Shown here piece by piece: positions 1 through 6,750 of a DNA stretch of 12,032 nucleotides. This stretch comes from Candidatus Bipolaricaulota bacterium (GTDB lineage Bacteria; Bipolaricaulota; Bipolaricaulia; Bipolaricaulales; Bipolaricaulaceae). The stretch's first letter is position 1. Each line of letters begins with the position of its first letter. The translations under genes and the position numbers were made by a program. Below the pieces are notes generated by a model. That model saw only the letters and a program-made list of their open reading frames with translations, had not been told where the DNA came from and made no database searches. The stretch is taken from contig JALVLL010000130.1 of NCBI GenBank assembly GCA_027027485.1, positions 1 through 12,032 of the forward strand, in the 5' to 3' direction.

Positions 1-1
1 C

Positions 2-1120
2 GGGGGAGGCCTCATCCCCGGGGCGGTGGTCCTATTCGGGGGGGAGCCCGGGGTGGGGAAGTCGACCCTGCTCCTCCAGATCTCGGCCTCGCTGGCCCGG
101 GAGGGCGGCCCGGTGCTCTACGTCTCCGGGGAGGAATCCGCCCCCCAGGTGAAGCTCCGAGCCGAAAGGCTCGGGATCGATGAGCCGAGGCTTTACCTCT
201 TCGCCGAGCAGTCCCTCCCCCGCATCGCCGCCGCCGTGGAGGAGATCTCGCCGGTGGCCCTGGTGGTGGATTCGCTCCAGACCGTAATCGCCCGGGCCGA
301 TGGGGGGGAGCCCGGCGGTATCCAGCAGGTGAGGCTCGCGGCCTCGGAGATCACGCGGCTTTCTAAGCTCCGCGGCATGGCCTCGTTCCTCGTCTCCCAC
401 ATCACCAAGGGAGGGGGTTTCGCTGGCCCCAAGACCGTGGAGCACATCGTGGACGTGACCATCTACCTCGAGGGCCTCGGGGAGACCGACCTCAGGATCC
501 TGCGCTCGGTGAAGAACCGGTTCGGCTCCACCAACGAGGTGGCGGTCTTCCGGATGGGCGAGCGGGGGATGGAGGAGGTCCCGAACCCCTCGCTCTTCTT
601 CCTCTCCCGCGAACGAGGCCCGAAACCCGGGGCGGCCATCGTTCCGGTGCTCGAGGGAACCCGGACAATGCTTGTGGAGGTCCAGGCGTTGGTCTCCCCC
701 ACCAAGTACGGCCCGCCCCAGCGGCGCACCCCGGGGCTAGACTACAACCGTGTCCTGGTGCTTCTCGCCGTCTTGGAACGGTATCTCGGGGTGCACATCG
801 GGATGGCGGACGTGTACCTGGCGGTGGCCGGGGGCCTTGAAGTACGGGAGCCCGCGCTGGATCTCGGGATCGCCGCGGCGGTCCTCTCGAGCCTCTACAA
901 CAAGCCCATCTCCCCTGACACCGTGGTATTGGGGGAAATAGGGCTTTCCGGGGAGATCCGGCCGGTCAGGAAGGCCGAGGAGCGGCTGAGGGAAGTGGCA
1001 CGCTTGGGCTTCCGCAGGGCCGTGGTTCCGGATCAGGAGCTCGGGGACGATTTGGGCTTAGAATTGACGAGGGTGCGAAGCGTGGAGGAGGCCGTGGAGG
1101 CGCTGGGGCTCGGTGGTTGA
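2..1120 (+). CDS. radA: RadA/Sms DNA repair ATPase, 5' end outside window
   Basis: RadA is a RecA-like ATPase of bacterial recombination that processes branched intermediates and acts as a helicase loader or branch-migration factor. The open frame runs in from the left edge, so about the first 80-90 residues, including the usual four-cysteine zinc finger, are missing. The first visible residues GGGLIPG lead into the Walker A motif GGEPGVGKST (nt 41-67). A Walker B-like strand VALVVDSLQ follows, then the RadA signature KNRFG at nt 512-526. The last ~150 residues are the Lon-protease-like domain typical of RadA (GEIGLSGEIRPV and the ending of the family). A GTG at 26 lies inside the conserved core and is not the start. 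The 3' end overlaps disA by 8 bp, the gene order known from Bacillus, where RadA and DisA interact. Identification is secure. Confidence 0.97.
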   Translation, partial: GGGLIPGAVVLFGGEPGVGKSTLLLQISASLAREGGPVLYVSGEESAPQVKLRAERLGIDEPRLYLFAEQSLPRIAAAVEEISPVALVVDSLQTVIARADGGEPGGIQQVRLAASEITRLSKLRGMASFLVSHITKGGGFAGPKTVEHIVDVTIYLEGLGETDLRILRSVKNRFGSTNEVAVFRMGERGMEEVPNPSLFFLSRERGPKPGAAIVPVLEGTRTMLVEVQALVSPTKYGPPQRRTPGLDYNRVLVLLAVLERYLGVHIGMADVYLAVAGGLEVREPALDLGIAAAVLSSLYNKPISPDTVVLGEIGLSGEIRPVRKAEERLREVARLGFRRAVVPDQELGDDLGLELTRVRSVEEAVEALGLGG

Positions 1121-2177
1121 GGTGCTGAAGGACGAGTACTGGAAGATATTGGAGCGGACGGCGCCCGGGACCCCGCTGCGGGAGGCTCTGGACCGGGTGG
1201 TGCAGCTGGGGACCGGGGGGCTCGTGGTGATCGCCGACCGGGAGGTGGTGGCCCCCATTATCGCCGCCGGGTTCGAGCTCAACTCCCCCTTCACTCCCCA
1301 GGCCCTGGCGGAGCTCTGCAAGATGGACCGGGCGGTGGTGGTGGACGAGGACCTGAAGACCATCCTCTATGCCAACGCCCACCTCGTCCCCGATCCCACC
1401 ATCCCCTCCGCCGAGACCGGGACCCGCCACCGGGTGGCCGAACAGACCGCCAAGCAGATAGAGCGCCCGGTGATCGCCATCTCCGAGGAGCGCAAGCGCA
1501 TCACCATCTACTACAAGTCCTGGCGGTACGAGCTCAAGGACCCGGCGGTCCTCTCCTCCCAGGCTTACCAGGCCCTCCTCATCCTGGACCGCTACCGCAG
1601 GGAACTCCACGAGCTCCTCACGGAGCTTGCCCCCATGGAGTTCGAGCGCAAGGTCCCCCTGGATCACGTGGCCATGGTGATCCAGAAGGCGGTCCAGATG
1701 ATCCACCTGGAGGAGGAGCTCAAGGCCCTCTTCGTCGAGCTCGGCAAGGAATCGAAGCTCCTGCAGCATCAGTTGCGGGGGCTCATGCGTGGGGTGCGGG
1801 AGACGTTGAAGCTCGTGATCATGGACTTCCGCAAGGACCAGCGCCGCCCCGTGGACGAGCTCCTCCGCGAAATCCTCGGCCTGGATCCCGAGGAGCTCTT
1901 GGTCCCCGAGGCCATCCTAAAGGTCCTGGGTTATTCGGAGGACGAACTCGAGCTCCCGGTCCCGTCCCGGGGGTTCAGGATCCTCTCCAAGATCCCCAGG
2001 CTCCCCCCATCCATCATCGAGCGGCTGGTGGAGGAGCTCGGTAGCCTCGACCAGATCGAGCGGGCCAACCCCAGGCAGCTCCAGCGCATAAAGGGGATCG
2101 CCGAGACCCGCGCCCGCACCATAAAGTCGGGCCTCGCCCGCCTGAAGAAGCGCTACGTTTCGGGAGGTCTGGAGTGA
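1113..2177 (+). CDS. disA: DisA diadenylate cyclase and DNA-integrity scanning protein, with altered DGA motif
   Basis: DisA makes cyclic di-AMP from two ATP and scans DNA for branched structures. The 354-residue length is normal. The DAC domain (about residues 15-140) shows GTGGLVVI, the ILYAN strand, SAETGTRHR with the RHR motif at 105-107, and VIAIS. A helical spine follows, then a C-terminal helix-hairpin-helix domain (about 290-350). Two departures are visible. The catalytic DGA motif reads D72-R73-A74 (codon CGG at 1329-1331). The C-terminal hairpin reads G328-I329-A330 where GIG is usual. The aspartate and RHR residues are kept. The GTG at 1113 is chosen because GGAGG at 1096-1100 is 12 bp upstream; a second GTG at 1122 is possible. 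The frame overlaps radA by 8 bp and the phosphorylase gene at its stop. Family assignment is secure; full activity is not. Confidence 0.95.
   Translation: MVEVLKDEYWKILERTAPGTPLREALDRVVQLGTGGLVVIADREVVAPIIAAGFELNSPFTPQALAELCKMDRAVVVDEDLKTILYANAHLVPDPTIPSAETGTRHRVAEQTAKQIERPVIAISEERKRITIYYKSWRYELKDPAVLSSQAYQALLILDRYRRELHELLTELAPMEFERKVPLDHVAMVIQKAVQMIHLEEELKALFVELGKESKLLQHQLRGLMRGVRETLKLVIMDFRKDQRRPVDELLREILGLDPEELLVPEAILKVLGYSEDELELPVPSRGFRILSKIPRLPPSIIERLVEELGSLDQIERANPRQLQRIKGIAETRARTIKSGLARLKKRYVSGGLE
2162..2167 (+). promoter_or_regulatory. Ribosome binding site for the purine nucleoside phosphorylase gene
   Basis: GGGAGG inside the last codons of disA lies 9 bp before the ATG at 2177. 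This spacing favours 2177 over the overlapping GTG at 2174 (6 bp) and the ATG at 2180 (12 bp). It also places the start on the disA stop codon (TGATG), which suggests translational coupling. Confidence 0.65.
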
Positions 2178-2986
2178 TGATGGAGTCGTTGCGTTCCGCC
2201 GCCGATTTCCTGAGGGAATTGGGCCAGCCCGAGGTGGCCGTGGTATTGGGCTCCGGGCTCGGGGACGTCCTCCCCCTGGAGGATGAGAGGGTCGTCCGCT
2301 TCACCGATGTGCCCGGGTTCCCGAGGCCCACCGCCCCGGGACACAAGGGGGAGATAGCGGTGGGGAGGATCGATGGGAGGGAGGTCCTCGTCCAGCGGGG
2401 GAGGCTCCACTACTACGAGGGCTACTCCCCCGAGGAGATCGTCTTCCCCGTGAGGGCCTACGCCCTCCTCGGCGTTAAGGCCCTGGTCCTCACCAACGCC
2501 TCCGGGGGGATCGCCGAGGGCCTCGCCCCGGGAGACCTCGTCCTCATCAGGGACCACATAAACATGCTCGGCTTCAACCCCCTGCGGGGCCCGAACCCCG
2601 AGGAACTCGGCCCTCGGTTCCCGGATATGACCGAGGCCTACGACCCCGAGCTCAGGGAAGTGGCCTGGGAGGTGGCCCGGGAGCTTGGGATCTCCCTTCG
2701 GGAGGGGGTTTATCTCGCCACCATGGGGCCTTCCTATGAGACCCCCTCCGAGATCAAGGCCTTCCGCGCCTTGGGGGCGGATCTCGTGGGGATGTCCACC
2801 GTGCCCGAGGTGATCGCCGCCCGGCACGCGGGGGTGAGGGTCCTGGCCATCTCCTGTGTGACGAACCTCGCCGCGGGGATCGCCAAACATCCCCTCTCCC
2901 ACGAGGAGGTCCTGGGGATAGGGAGGAAGAAGGCCGCGGAGCTCGGGGAGCTGATCCGACACCTGATCCCGCGTCTCCCGGTGTGA
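2177..2986 (+). CDS. punA: Purine nucleoside phosphorylase (trimeric PNP-I class, 6-oxopurine type)
   Basis: This cytosolic enzyme splits purine (deoxy)nucleosides with phosphate into base and (deoxy)ribose-1-phosphate in purine salvage. With the ATG at 2177 it is 269 residues, the usual size of the class. Motifs in order are VVLGSGLGD (23-30), the phosphate-site histidines in PGHKG (H56) and RLHYYEG (H78), NASGG (107-111), DHINMLG (126-132), GPSYET (184-189, E188), GMSTVPE (205-211) and SCVTNLAAG (226-234, N230). E188 and N230 match the human E201/N243 pair that selects inosine and guanosine; the related methylthioadenosine phosphorylases have Asp at the second position. It directly follows disA (TGATG), so purine salvage is co-expressed with c-di-AMP synthesis. 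It is followed by a strong hairpin. Family is secure; substrate range is inferred from the two residues. Confidence 0.95.
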   Translation: MMESLRSAADFLRELGQPEVAVVLGSGLGDVLPLEDERVVRFTDVPGFPRPTAPGHKGEIAVGRIDGREVLVQRGRLHYYEGYSPEEIVFPVRAYALLGVKALVLTNASGGIAEGLAPGDLVLIRDHINMLGFNPLRGPNPEELGPRFPDMTEAYDPELREVAWEVARELGISLREGVYLATMGPSYETPSEIKAFRALGADLVGMSTVPEVIAARHAGVRVLAISCVTNLAAGIAKHPLSHEEVLGIGRKKAAELGELIRHLIPRLPV

Positions 2987-3027
2987 ATGAGCCCCGCAAG
3001 GGTCTCCTTCGCGGTACATGGATCGAA

Positions 3028-3056
3028 AAAGGGCCCGGAATTACGCCGGGCCCTTT
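3028..3056. terminator. Bidirectional Rho-independent terminator between convergent genes
   Basis: A perfect 11-bp inverted repeat, AAAGGGCCCGG and CCGGGCCCTTT, has a 7-base loop. It lies between the + strand phosphorylase gene (ends 2986) and the - strand YHS gene (ends 3084). Read on the - strand, the stem ends in a run of five T before CG, a good terminator tail. On the + strand the tail TTTCCTTATTT is weaker but still T-rich. Its position between two gene ends fits termination of both. The rest of 2987-3083 shows nothing else. Confidence 0.88.
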
Positions 3057-3083
3057 CCTTATTTGAGCTCTAGTCCCGTGAAA

Positions 3084-3260
3084 CTAGCCGCAGCAGCCGG
3101 CTTCCTCGGAACCCGCGTACTTCTCGGGGTCCTTCTCGAACTCGGCCTTGCAGCCCGGGGCGCAGAAGTAGTAGGTTACCTCTTTGTACTCGGCCTTTGC
3201 CGGCGCGGTCTCCGGGTCCACCTCCATCCCGCAGACAGGGTCGATGGCCTTCTCCGCCAT
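3084..3260 (-). CDS. Small YHS-domain protein with Cys-Cys C-terminal tail
   Basis: This is a 58-residue protein consisting almost entirely of one YHS domain: DPVCGM at 7-12, YYFCAPGCK at 30-38, then FEKDPEKY at 41-48. YHS domains occur alone or fused to heavy-metal P-type ATPases and are thought to bind or deliver metal through these cysteines (C10, C33, C37). The tail ends in Gly-Cys-Cys-Gly (C56, C57), an extra soft-metal-like site after the domain. A strong ribosome site, GGAGG on the - strand at 3269-3273, lies 8 bp before the ATG. The frame extends openly upstream to 3551, but that extension only antisenses and overlaps the next gene. The gene begins 5 bp after the thioredoxin-like gene and is third in the copA operon, so a role as a cytoplasmic copper-binding accessory is likely but inferred. 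Confidence 0.9.
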   Translation of the reverse strand: MAEKAIDPVCGMEVDPETAPAKAEYKEVTYYFCAPGCKAEFEKDPEKYAGSEEAGCCG

Positions 3261-3265
3261 TCCAC

Positions 3266-3586
3266 TCACCTCCTCCCTCCGAAAGCGGTTTCTATTGCCC
3301 GACGCACAGGTTCCCGGGGCGGGTAGTCCTTGAGCCCATCCGGATGACGGTATAGGCGACACCTCAATCCCCCACCGGCCAAAGCGGGCTCGATATCCTC
3401 GCCGTTCACCCTGACGGTGGGGGAACCCGGGAACCGGAGCTTCAGGGCATCTTCCTCGCTCCTCACCTCCACAGGGATTATCTCGGCTTCGACCCCCAGC
3501 TCCCCGACGGCCTCCCGGACCGTTTTCAGGGCCTTGGGGAAGCCGCGGCACCCCGGCGTGTAGAGGATCTCGATCTTGACCTTCAT
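3266..3586 (-). CDS. Thioredoxin-like protein with a single active-site cysteine
   Basis: A 106-residue cytoplasmic protein with no signal peptide. It has a thioredoxin-like layout: strand KIEILYTPGC (4-13), a helix, strand EAEIIPVEV with EDAL helix, then FPGSPTVRVNG (52-62), where SP is the cis-proline of the fold, and the DIEP turn. The active site reads C13-R-G-F, so the second cysteine of a CxxC is absent; a second cysteine appears at C76 in GLRCRLY. Similar short proteins with the GSPT-RVNG-DIEP pattern and a GL-CR-Y segment sit next to metal and mercury resistance genes in other bacteria; that comparison is from memory. The ATG overlaps the copA stop (ATGA), and AGGAGG on the - strand (3595-3600) lies 8 bp upstream. 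A metal-binding or monothiol redox role with CopA and the YHS protein is inferred. Confidence 0.85.
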   Translation of the reverse strand: MKVKIEILYTPGCRGFPKALKTVREAVGELGVEAEIIPVEVRSEEDALKLRFPGSPTVRVNGEDIEPALAGGGLRCRLYRHPDGLKDYPPREPVRRAIETAFGGRR

Positions 3587-6006
3587 ATCCTCGCCCTCCT
3601 CAGGAGGTTGGCGTTGGTGACCACCGTGACGGAGCTCGTGGCCATGGCGGCCTCGGCCAAAAGCGGGTGCATCCATCCGATCACCGCCAGGGGGATCATG
3701 ATCACGTTGTAGAAGAAGGCCCAGAAGAGGTTTTGGGAGATCTTCCCGAAGGTGGCGCGGGAGAGCCTTATCGCCTCGGACACCTTGGCAGGATCCCCCG
3801 ATACCAGCGTCACATCGCTCGATTCGATGGCGATATCGGTCCCGGTGCCGATGGCGATCCCCACATCGGCCTCGGCCAGGGCCGGGGCGTCGTTTATCCC
3901 ATCCCCAACGAAGGCCACCCTCCCGAACTCCCCGCGCAACCTCCTCACCCACTCGACCTTCTCCCCGGGAAGGGCCTCGGCCACCACGCGGTCTATCCCC
4001 ACGGACCGCGCCACGGCCTCCGCGGTGCGGCGGTTGTCGCCGGTGATCATCACCACCTCAAGCCCCAGGGCCTTGAGCTTCCGGATGGCCTCCGCGGCGC
4101 CTTCCTTGGGGGGATCCGCCACGGCGACGATACCCACGAGTTTCCCCTCCGCGGCCACGAGGACGGCTGTTTTGCCCTCCTCCTCCAGGGCACGGAGCTT
4201 TTCTTCCGCTTCGCCGATATCTATCCCCCGTTCCCGGAGGAACCTGCGGGAGCCCACGAGGACCGCCTTGCCCCCCACCCTCGCCTCGATGCCCTTTCCC
4301 CGGGCGCTCCGGAAATCATCCGGTTCGGGAAGCGGGATCCCTAAGGAGCTGGCCCGCTCGACGATGGCCCTGGCCAGGGGGTGTTCGCTTCGGCTCTCGG
4401 CGGACGCCGCGGCCGCCAACACCTCTTCCTCCGTGTGTCCCCCCAGGGGGATGACATCGGTCACTCGGGGCTTCCCCTGGGTGATGGTCCCGGTCTTATC
4501 GAGGATCACGGCCCGCACATCCTTCAGGGCCTGGATGGCCTCGCCGTTCCGGATGAGGATCCCGCGCCTTGCGCCCAGGGCGCTTCCCACGAGGAGCGCG
4601 GTGGGCGTGGCCAGCCCCAGGGCACACGGACAGGCGATGACCAGAACCGCCACCGCCGCGGCGAAGGCGCGGGTCAGGGGGGATCCCCCGGCGGCGACCC
4701 AGGGGAGGAATCTCCCCATCCGGATCAATGTCTCCCCGATCCCCGGGAAGAGGATCCACAGGAGGAAGGTGAGGGCGGCGATGCCGAGCACCGCGGGGAC
4801 GAACCAAGATACCACCCGATCGACCAGGGCCTGGATCGGCACCTTGGTACCCTGGGCCTCCTCCACGAGCTTTATCACCCGGGCGAGGAAGCTCTCCTCG
4901 CCTACCCGCTTCACCTCCACCTTCAGGAAGCCGTCGGTGTTCACCGTGGCCCCGATCACCTCATCCCCAGGGCCCTTTAGAACGGGCATCGACTCCCCGG
5001 TGGCGATGGACTCGTCCACGTAGCTCTCGCCCTCGAGCACGACCCCGTCTGCCGGGATCTTCTCCCCGGGGCGCACGAGGACTATGTCCCCCGCCCGGAG
5101 CTCCCCCACCGGGACCTCGATCTCCTCCCCATCGCGGAGGACCCTGGCCCTATCCGGGGCGAGCTCCAAAAGTTCCCTTATCGCCCGGGAGGCCCTGCCC
5201 CGGGCGGTGGCCTCGATGAAGCGGCCGGTGAGGTGGAAGGCCATGATCATGGCCGAGACCCTGGCGTAGCTTTCCACGGGGATGGCGAAGGAGAGCGGCC
5301 CGGTGATGAAGGAAGCGGTGGATCCCAAAGCGATGAGGGAGTCCATGGTGGGGTGGAGGGAAACGAGGGCCTTGGTGCCCCGGGAGAGGGTCTCCCAGCC
5401 GGCCACGAAAAGGACGGGGACCGCGAGGACCACCATCCCCAGCCGGAAAAGGAATGAATTGGGCCAAGCTATCCCCAGGGACATCTCGGGGATCATCCAG
5501 GCGATGAGGGGGAGGGAGAGGGCCCAGGCGAGGACCATCCTCTTCCGCGCCGCCGCGGCCTCACGCTCGTGGATGTCCTCGATCTTATGCTTCCCCACCG
5601 AGGCCCGGTACCCCGCGGCCTCCACCGCCTCCACGAGTTCCCGTGGCGAGGTGAGGGTGGGGATGTAGGTTACCGTGGCCTTCCCCAACGAGAGGTTCAC
5701 CTCGGTCCCAAGGACCCCTTCCACCTTCCGCAGCGCCCCCTCCACGTGGGCCACACATGAGGCACAGGTCATTCCCTGGACGGAGAGCTCGATCCTTTCG
5801 GTCTCGAGCTCGTATCCCGCCTTCTCCACGGCCCTGGCGAACTCCTCCAAGGGGATCTCCCGGGTGGCCTCCACCACCGCCTTCCCGGTGGCCACGTTCA
5901 CCTTCACCTCGGCGATCCCCTGGAGCGAGGAAAGCGCCCCCTCCACGTGCGCCGCGCACGAGGCGCAGGTCATTCCCCGGATGGGGAGCACCAGTTTCTT
6001 CTTCAT
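3583..6006 (-). CDS. copA: Copper-exporting P1B-type ATPase with two HMA domains
   Basis: An 807-residue inner-membrane pump that exports Cu(I) (or Ag(I)) using ATP. Two N-terminal HMA metal-binding domains carry GMTCASC at 11-17 (C14, C17) and 78-84 (C81, C84). The core shows TGES at 336-339 (actuator domain), the membrane metal site CPC at 459-461, the phosphorylated aspartate in DKTGT (D503), the P1B histidine in EHPLARA (541-547), MITGDN (653-658) and GDGINDAP (701-708). The last membrane segments contain FFYN (764-767) and MATSS (788-792), matching the Cu(I) subgroup. Length is ordinary. The ATG is preceded on the - strand by AAAAGG (6015-6020), 8 bp away. It leads an operon with the thioredoxin-like and YHS genes and has a promoter and palindrome just upstream. 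It is not visibly fused to either accessory. Family and metal class are well supported. Confidence 0.97.
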   Translation of the reverse strand: MKKKLVLPIRGMTCASCAAHVEGALSSLQGIAEVKVNVATGKAVVEATREIPLEEFARAVEKAGYELETERIELSVQGMTCASCVAHVEGALRKVEGVLGTEVNLSLGKATVTYIPTLTSPRELVEAVEAAGYRASVGKHKIEDIHEREAAAARKRMVLAWALSLPLIAWMIPEMSLGIAWPNSFLFRLGMVVLAVPVLFVAGWETLSRGTKALVSLHPTMDSLIALGSTASFITGPLSFAIPVESYARVSAMIMAFHLTGRFIEATARGRASRAIRELLELAPDRARVLRDGEEIEVPVGELRAGDIVLVRPGEKIPADGVVLEGESYVDESIATGESMPVLKGPGDEVIGATVNTDGFLKVEVKRVGEESFLARVIKLVEEAQGTKVPIQALVDRVVSWFVPAVLGIAALTFLLWILFPGIGETLIRMGRFLPWVAAGGSPLTRAFAAAVAVLVIACPCALGLATPTALLVGSALGARRGILIRNGEAIQALKDVRAVILDKTGTITQGKPRVTDVIPLGGHTEEEVLAAAASAESRSEHPLARAIVERASSLGIPLPEPDDFRSARGKGIEARVGGKAVLVGSRRFLRERGIDIGEAEEKLRALEEEGKTAVLVAAEGKLVGIVAVADPPKEGAAEAIRKLKALGLEVVMITGDNRRTAEAVARSVGIDRVVAEALPGEKVEWVRRLRGEFGRVAFVGDGINDAPALAEADVGIAIGTGTDIAIESSDVTLVSGDPAKVSEAIRLSRATFGKISQNLFWAFFYNVIMIPLAVIGWMHPLLAEAAMATSSVTVVTNANLLRRARI

Positions 6007-6027
6007 CGTCGCCGCCTTTTGAAAACG

Positions 6028-6041
6028 ATTCTTGAAAGAAT
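6028..6041. promoter_or_regulatory. AT-rich 6-2-6 palindrome, candidate operator for copA
   Basis: ATTCTT-GA-AAGAAT is a perfect 6-bp inverted repeat around a 2-bp centre, in a locally AT-rich patch of a GC-rich region. It overlaps the predicted start of copA transcription and touches the last base of the candidate -10 element, where a repressor site would act. It does not resemble the GC-rich CsoR or the typical CueR sites I know. A chance AT-rich palindrome cannot be excluded, and no copper regulator gene is in the window. Confidence 0.4.
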
Positions 6042-6067
6042 TTTAGCTTGACCACCCGATCCCTCAA
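6040..6067 (-). promoter_or_regulatory. Candidate sigma-70 promoter for the copA operon
   Basis: On the - strand TTGAGG (6062-6067) is followed after 16 bp by TAAAAT (6040-6045). Transcription would start near 6033, giving a leader of about 27 bases that holds the AAAAGG ribosome site. The AT-rich -10 stands out against its surroundings. This is a consensus match by eye only. Confidence 0.5.
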
Positions 6068-6108
6068 TTCCCACGCCCCACGATCCATCCCGCCTCCATC
6101 CCTTCTCC

Positions 6109-6137
6109 TTGATATCTCCACGGGATGGCCACAAAAT
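6109..6137 (+). promoter_or_regulatory. Candidate sigma-70 promoter for the cysteine-rich gene and dsbD
   Basis: TTGATA (6109-6114), a 17-bp spacer and CAAAAT (6132-6137) match a sigma-70 promoter well. The start would be near 6144, leaving only about 9 bases before the ATG at 6153. The mRNA would then be nearly leaderless, with at most part of the weak GGTGA ribosome site (6142-6146). Either translation is leaderless or the true promoter lies further upstream. Confidence 0.45.
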
Positions 6138-6152
6138 CCCCGGTGACCGCGG

Positions 6153-6746
6153 ATGGGCCAAAGGATCTTGGTTTTTGTCGTCTCCGTTTTGTCGTTGTAT
6201 TACATCGCGGCGGCCGCTCCCTTCAGCTGTCGCGACCCCGGGACCACCGAGCTCCTGCAGGAGCTCTACCGCGAACTTATCCCCAAGGCTGGCGAGCCCA
6301 CCCCCTACGGGATCCCCATCTCCTTGTGGAACGTGGAGAGGTTCGCGGGCTGGTTCTGGACGGTGACCTTGACCCCGATCCAGCGGGCGCTCCTCGGACG
6401 GGCCCTGGAGGGGCTCTCCTCGCCTGTCTGTCCAGGCGTTCCCTTGCTCTCGTGTTGCCCGAAGCGCACCGACGATAAGGGATGCATCCTGGTCCAGAGC
6501 GCCCTGGGCCTCGCCAAGTGGCTCATCGCGGAGAAGGGCTTCGGCGCGGAGTCGGTACGAGAGGAGGTCTCCCGCTGGCTCCGCTTCATCTTCCCCCTCT
6601 ACACCCTCTCCCAGGCCCTGATGGAACGGGGCATCGACCCGAGGGCCTGTGGCTTGCCGGTTCCAGGGGTCTGTTACCGAGGCGGCCGAAGCGGGGGGGC
6701 ATCCTACGGCTGTGAGATCGTCCCCGAGGGCAAGGGTGGGGGCTGA
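6153..6746 (+). CDS. Exported protein of unknown function with eight cysteines, upstream of dsbD
   Basis: I do not recognise a family with confidence. The 197 residues begin with a signal peptide: basic MGQR, a hydrophobic stretch to about residue 22, and an AAAA-P cleavage region. PFSC is a poor lipobox, so secretion rather than lipidation is likelier. The mature part has eight cysteines: C26, C93, C101-C102, C111, C166, C174 and C187. The middle contains CCPKRTDDKGC, then a long amphipathic helix (about 112-146) with ALGLAKWL and SVREEVSRWL. There is no CxxCH haem motif. The cysteine cluster followed by this helix loosely recalls the PCYCGC-motif family, but this is weak. GGTGA lies 6 bp before the ATG. 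dsbD starts 4 bp after the stop, so the two are almost surely one transcript. A disulfide-bonded or metal-binding client of DsbD is the best inference. Codon use matches its neighbours. Confidence 0.85.
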   Translation: MGQRILVFVVSVLSLYYIAAAAPFSCRDPGTTELLQELYRELIPKAGEPTPYGIPISLWNVERFAGWFWTVTLTPIQRALLGRALEGLSSPVCPGVPLLSCCPKRTDDKGCILVQSALGLAKWLIAEKGFGAESVREEVSRWLRFIFPLYTLSQALMERGIDPRACGLPVPGVCYRGGRSGGASYGCEIVPEGKGGG

Positions 6747-6750
6747 ACCC

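Noticed and set aside
966..1769. 267-codon open frame on the - strand
   Set aside because: It lies antisense to radA and disA, which have full family motifs, and its translation is rich in low-complexity His/Gly/Leu as expected for a GC-rich shadow frame.
2153..3019. 288-codon open frame on the - strand opposite the phosphorylase gene
   Set aside because: Its translation is a Gly/Pro/His-rich shadow of a gene with complete purine phosphorylase motifs.
3752..5023. 423-codon open frame on the + strand
   Set aside because: Antisense to copA; its translation is Ser/Arg/Thr-rich with no recognisable motif, while copA carries every P1B motif.
6219..6230. Possible lipoprotein box before C26 of the cysteine-rich protein
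   Set aside because: The sequence before the cysteine is PFS, which lacks the usual Leu/Val/Ile at -3 and small residue at -2; a standard AAAA-P cleavage fits better.
6649..6750. Upstream extension of DsbD
   Set aside because: It overlaps the end of the cysteine-rich gene and would bury the signal peptide; the ATG at 6751 has a ribosome site.
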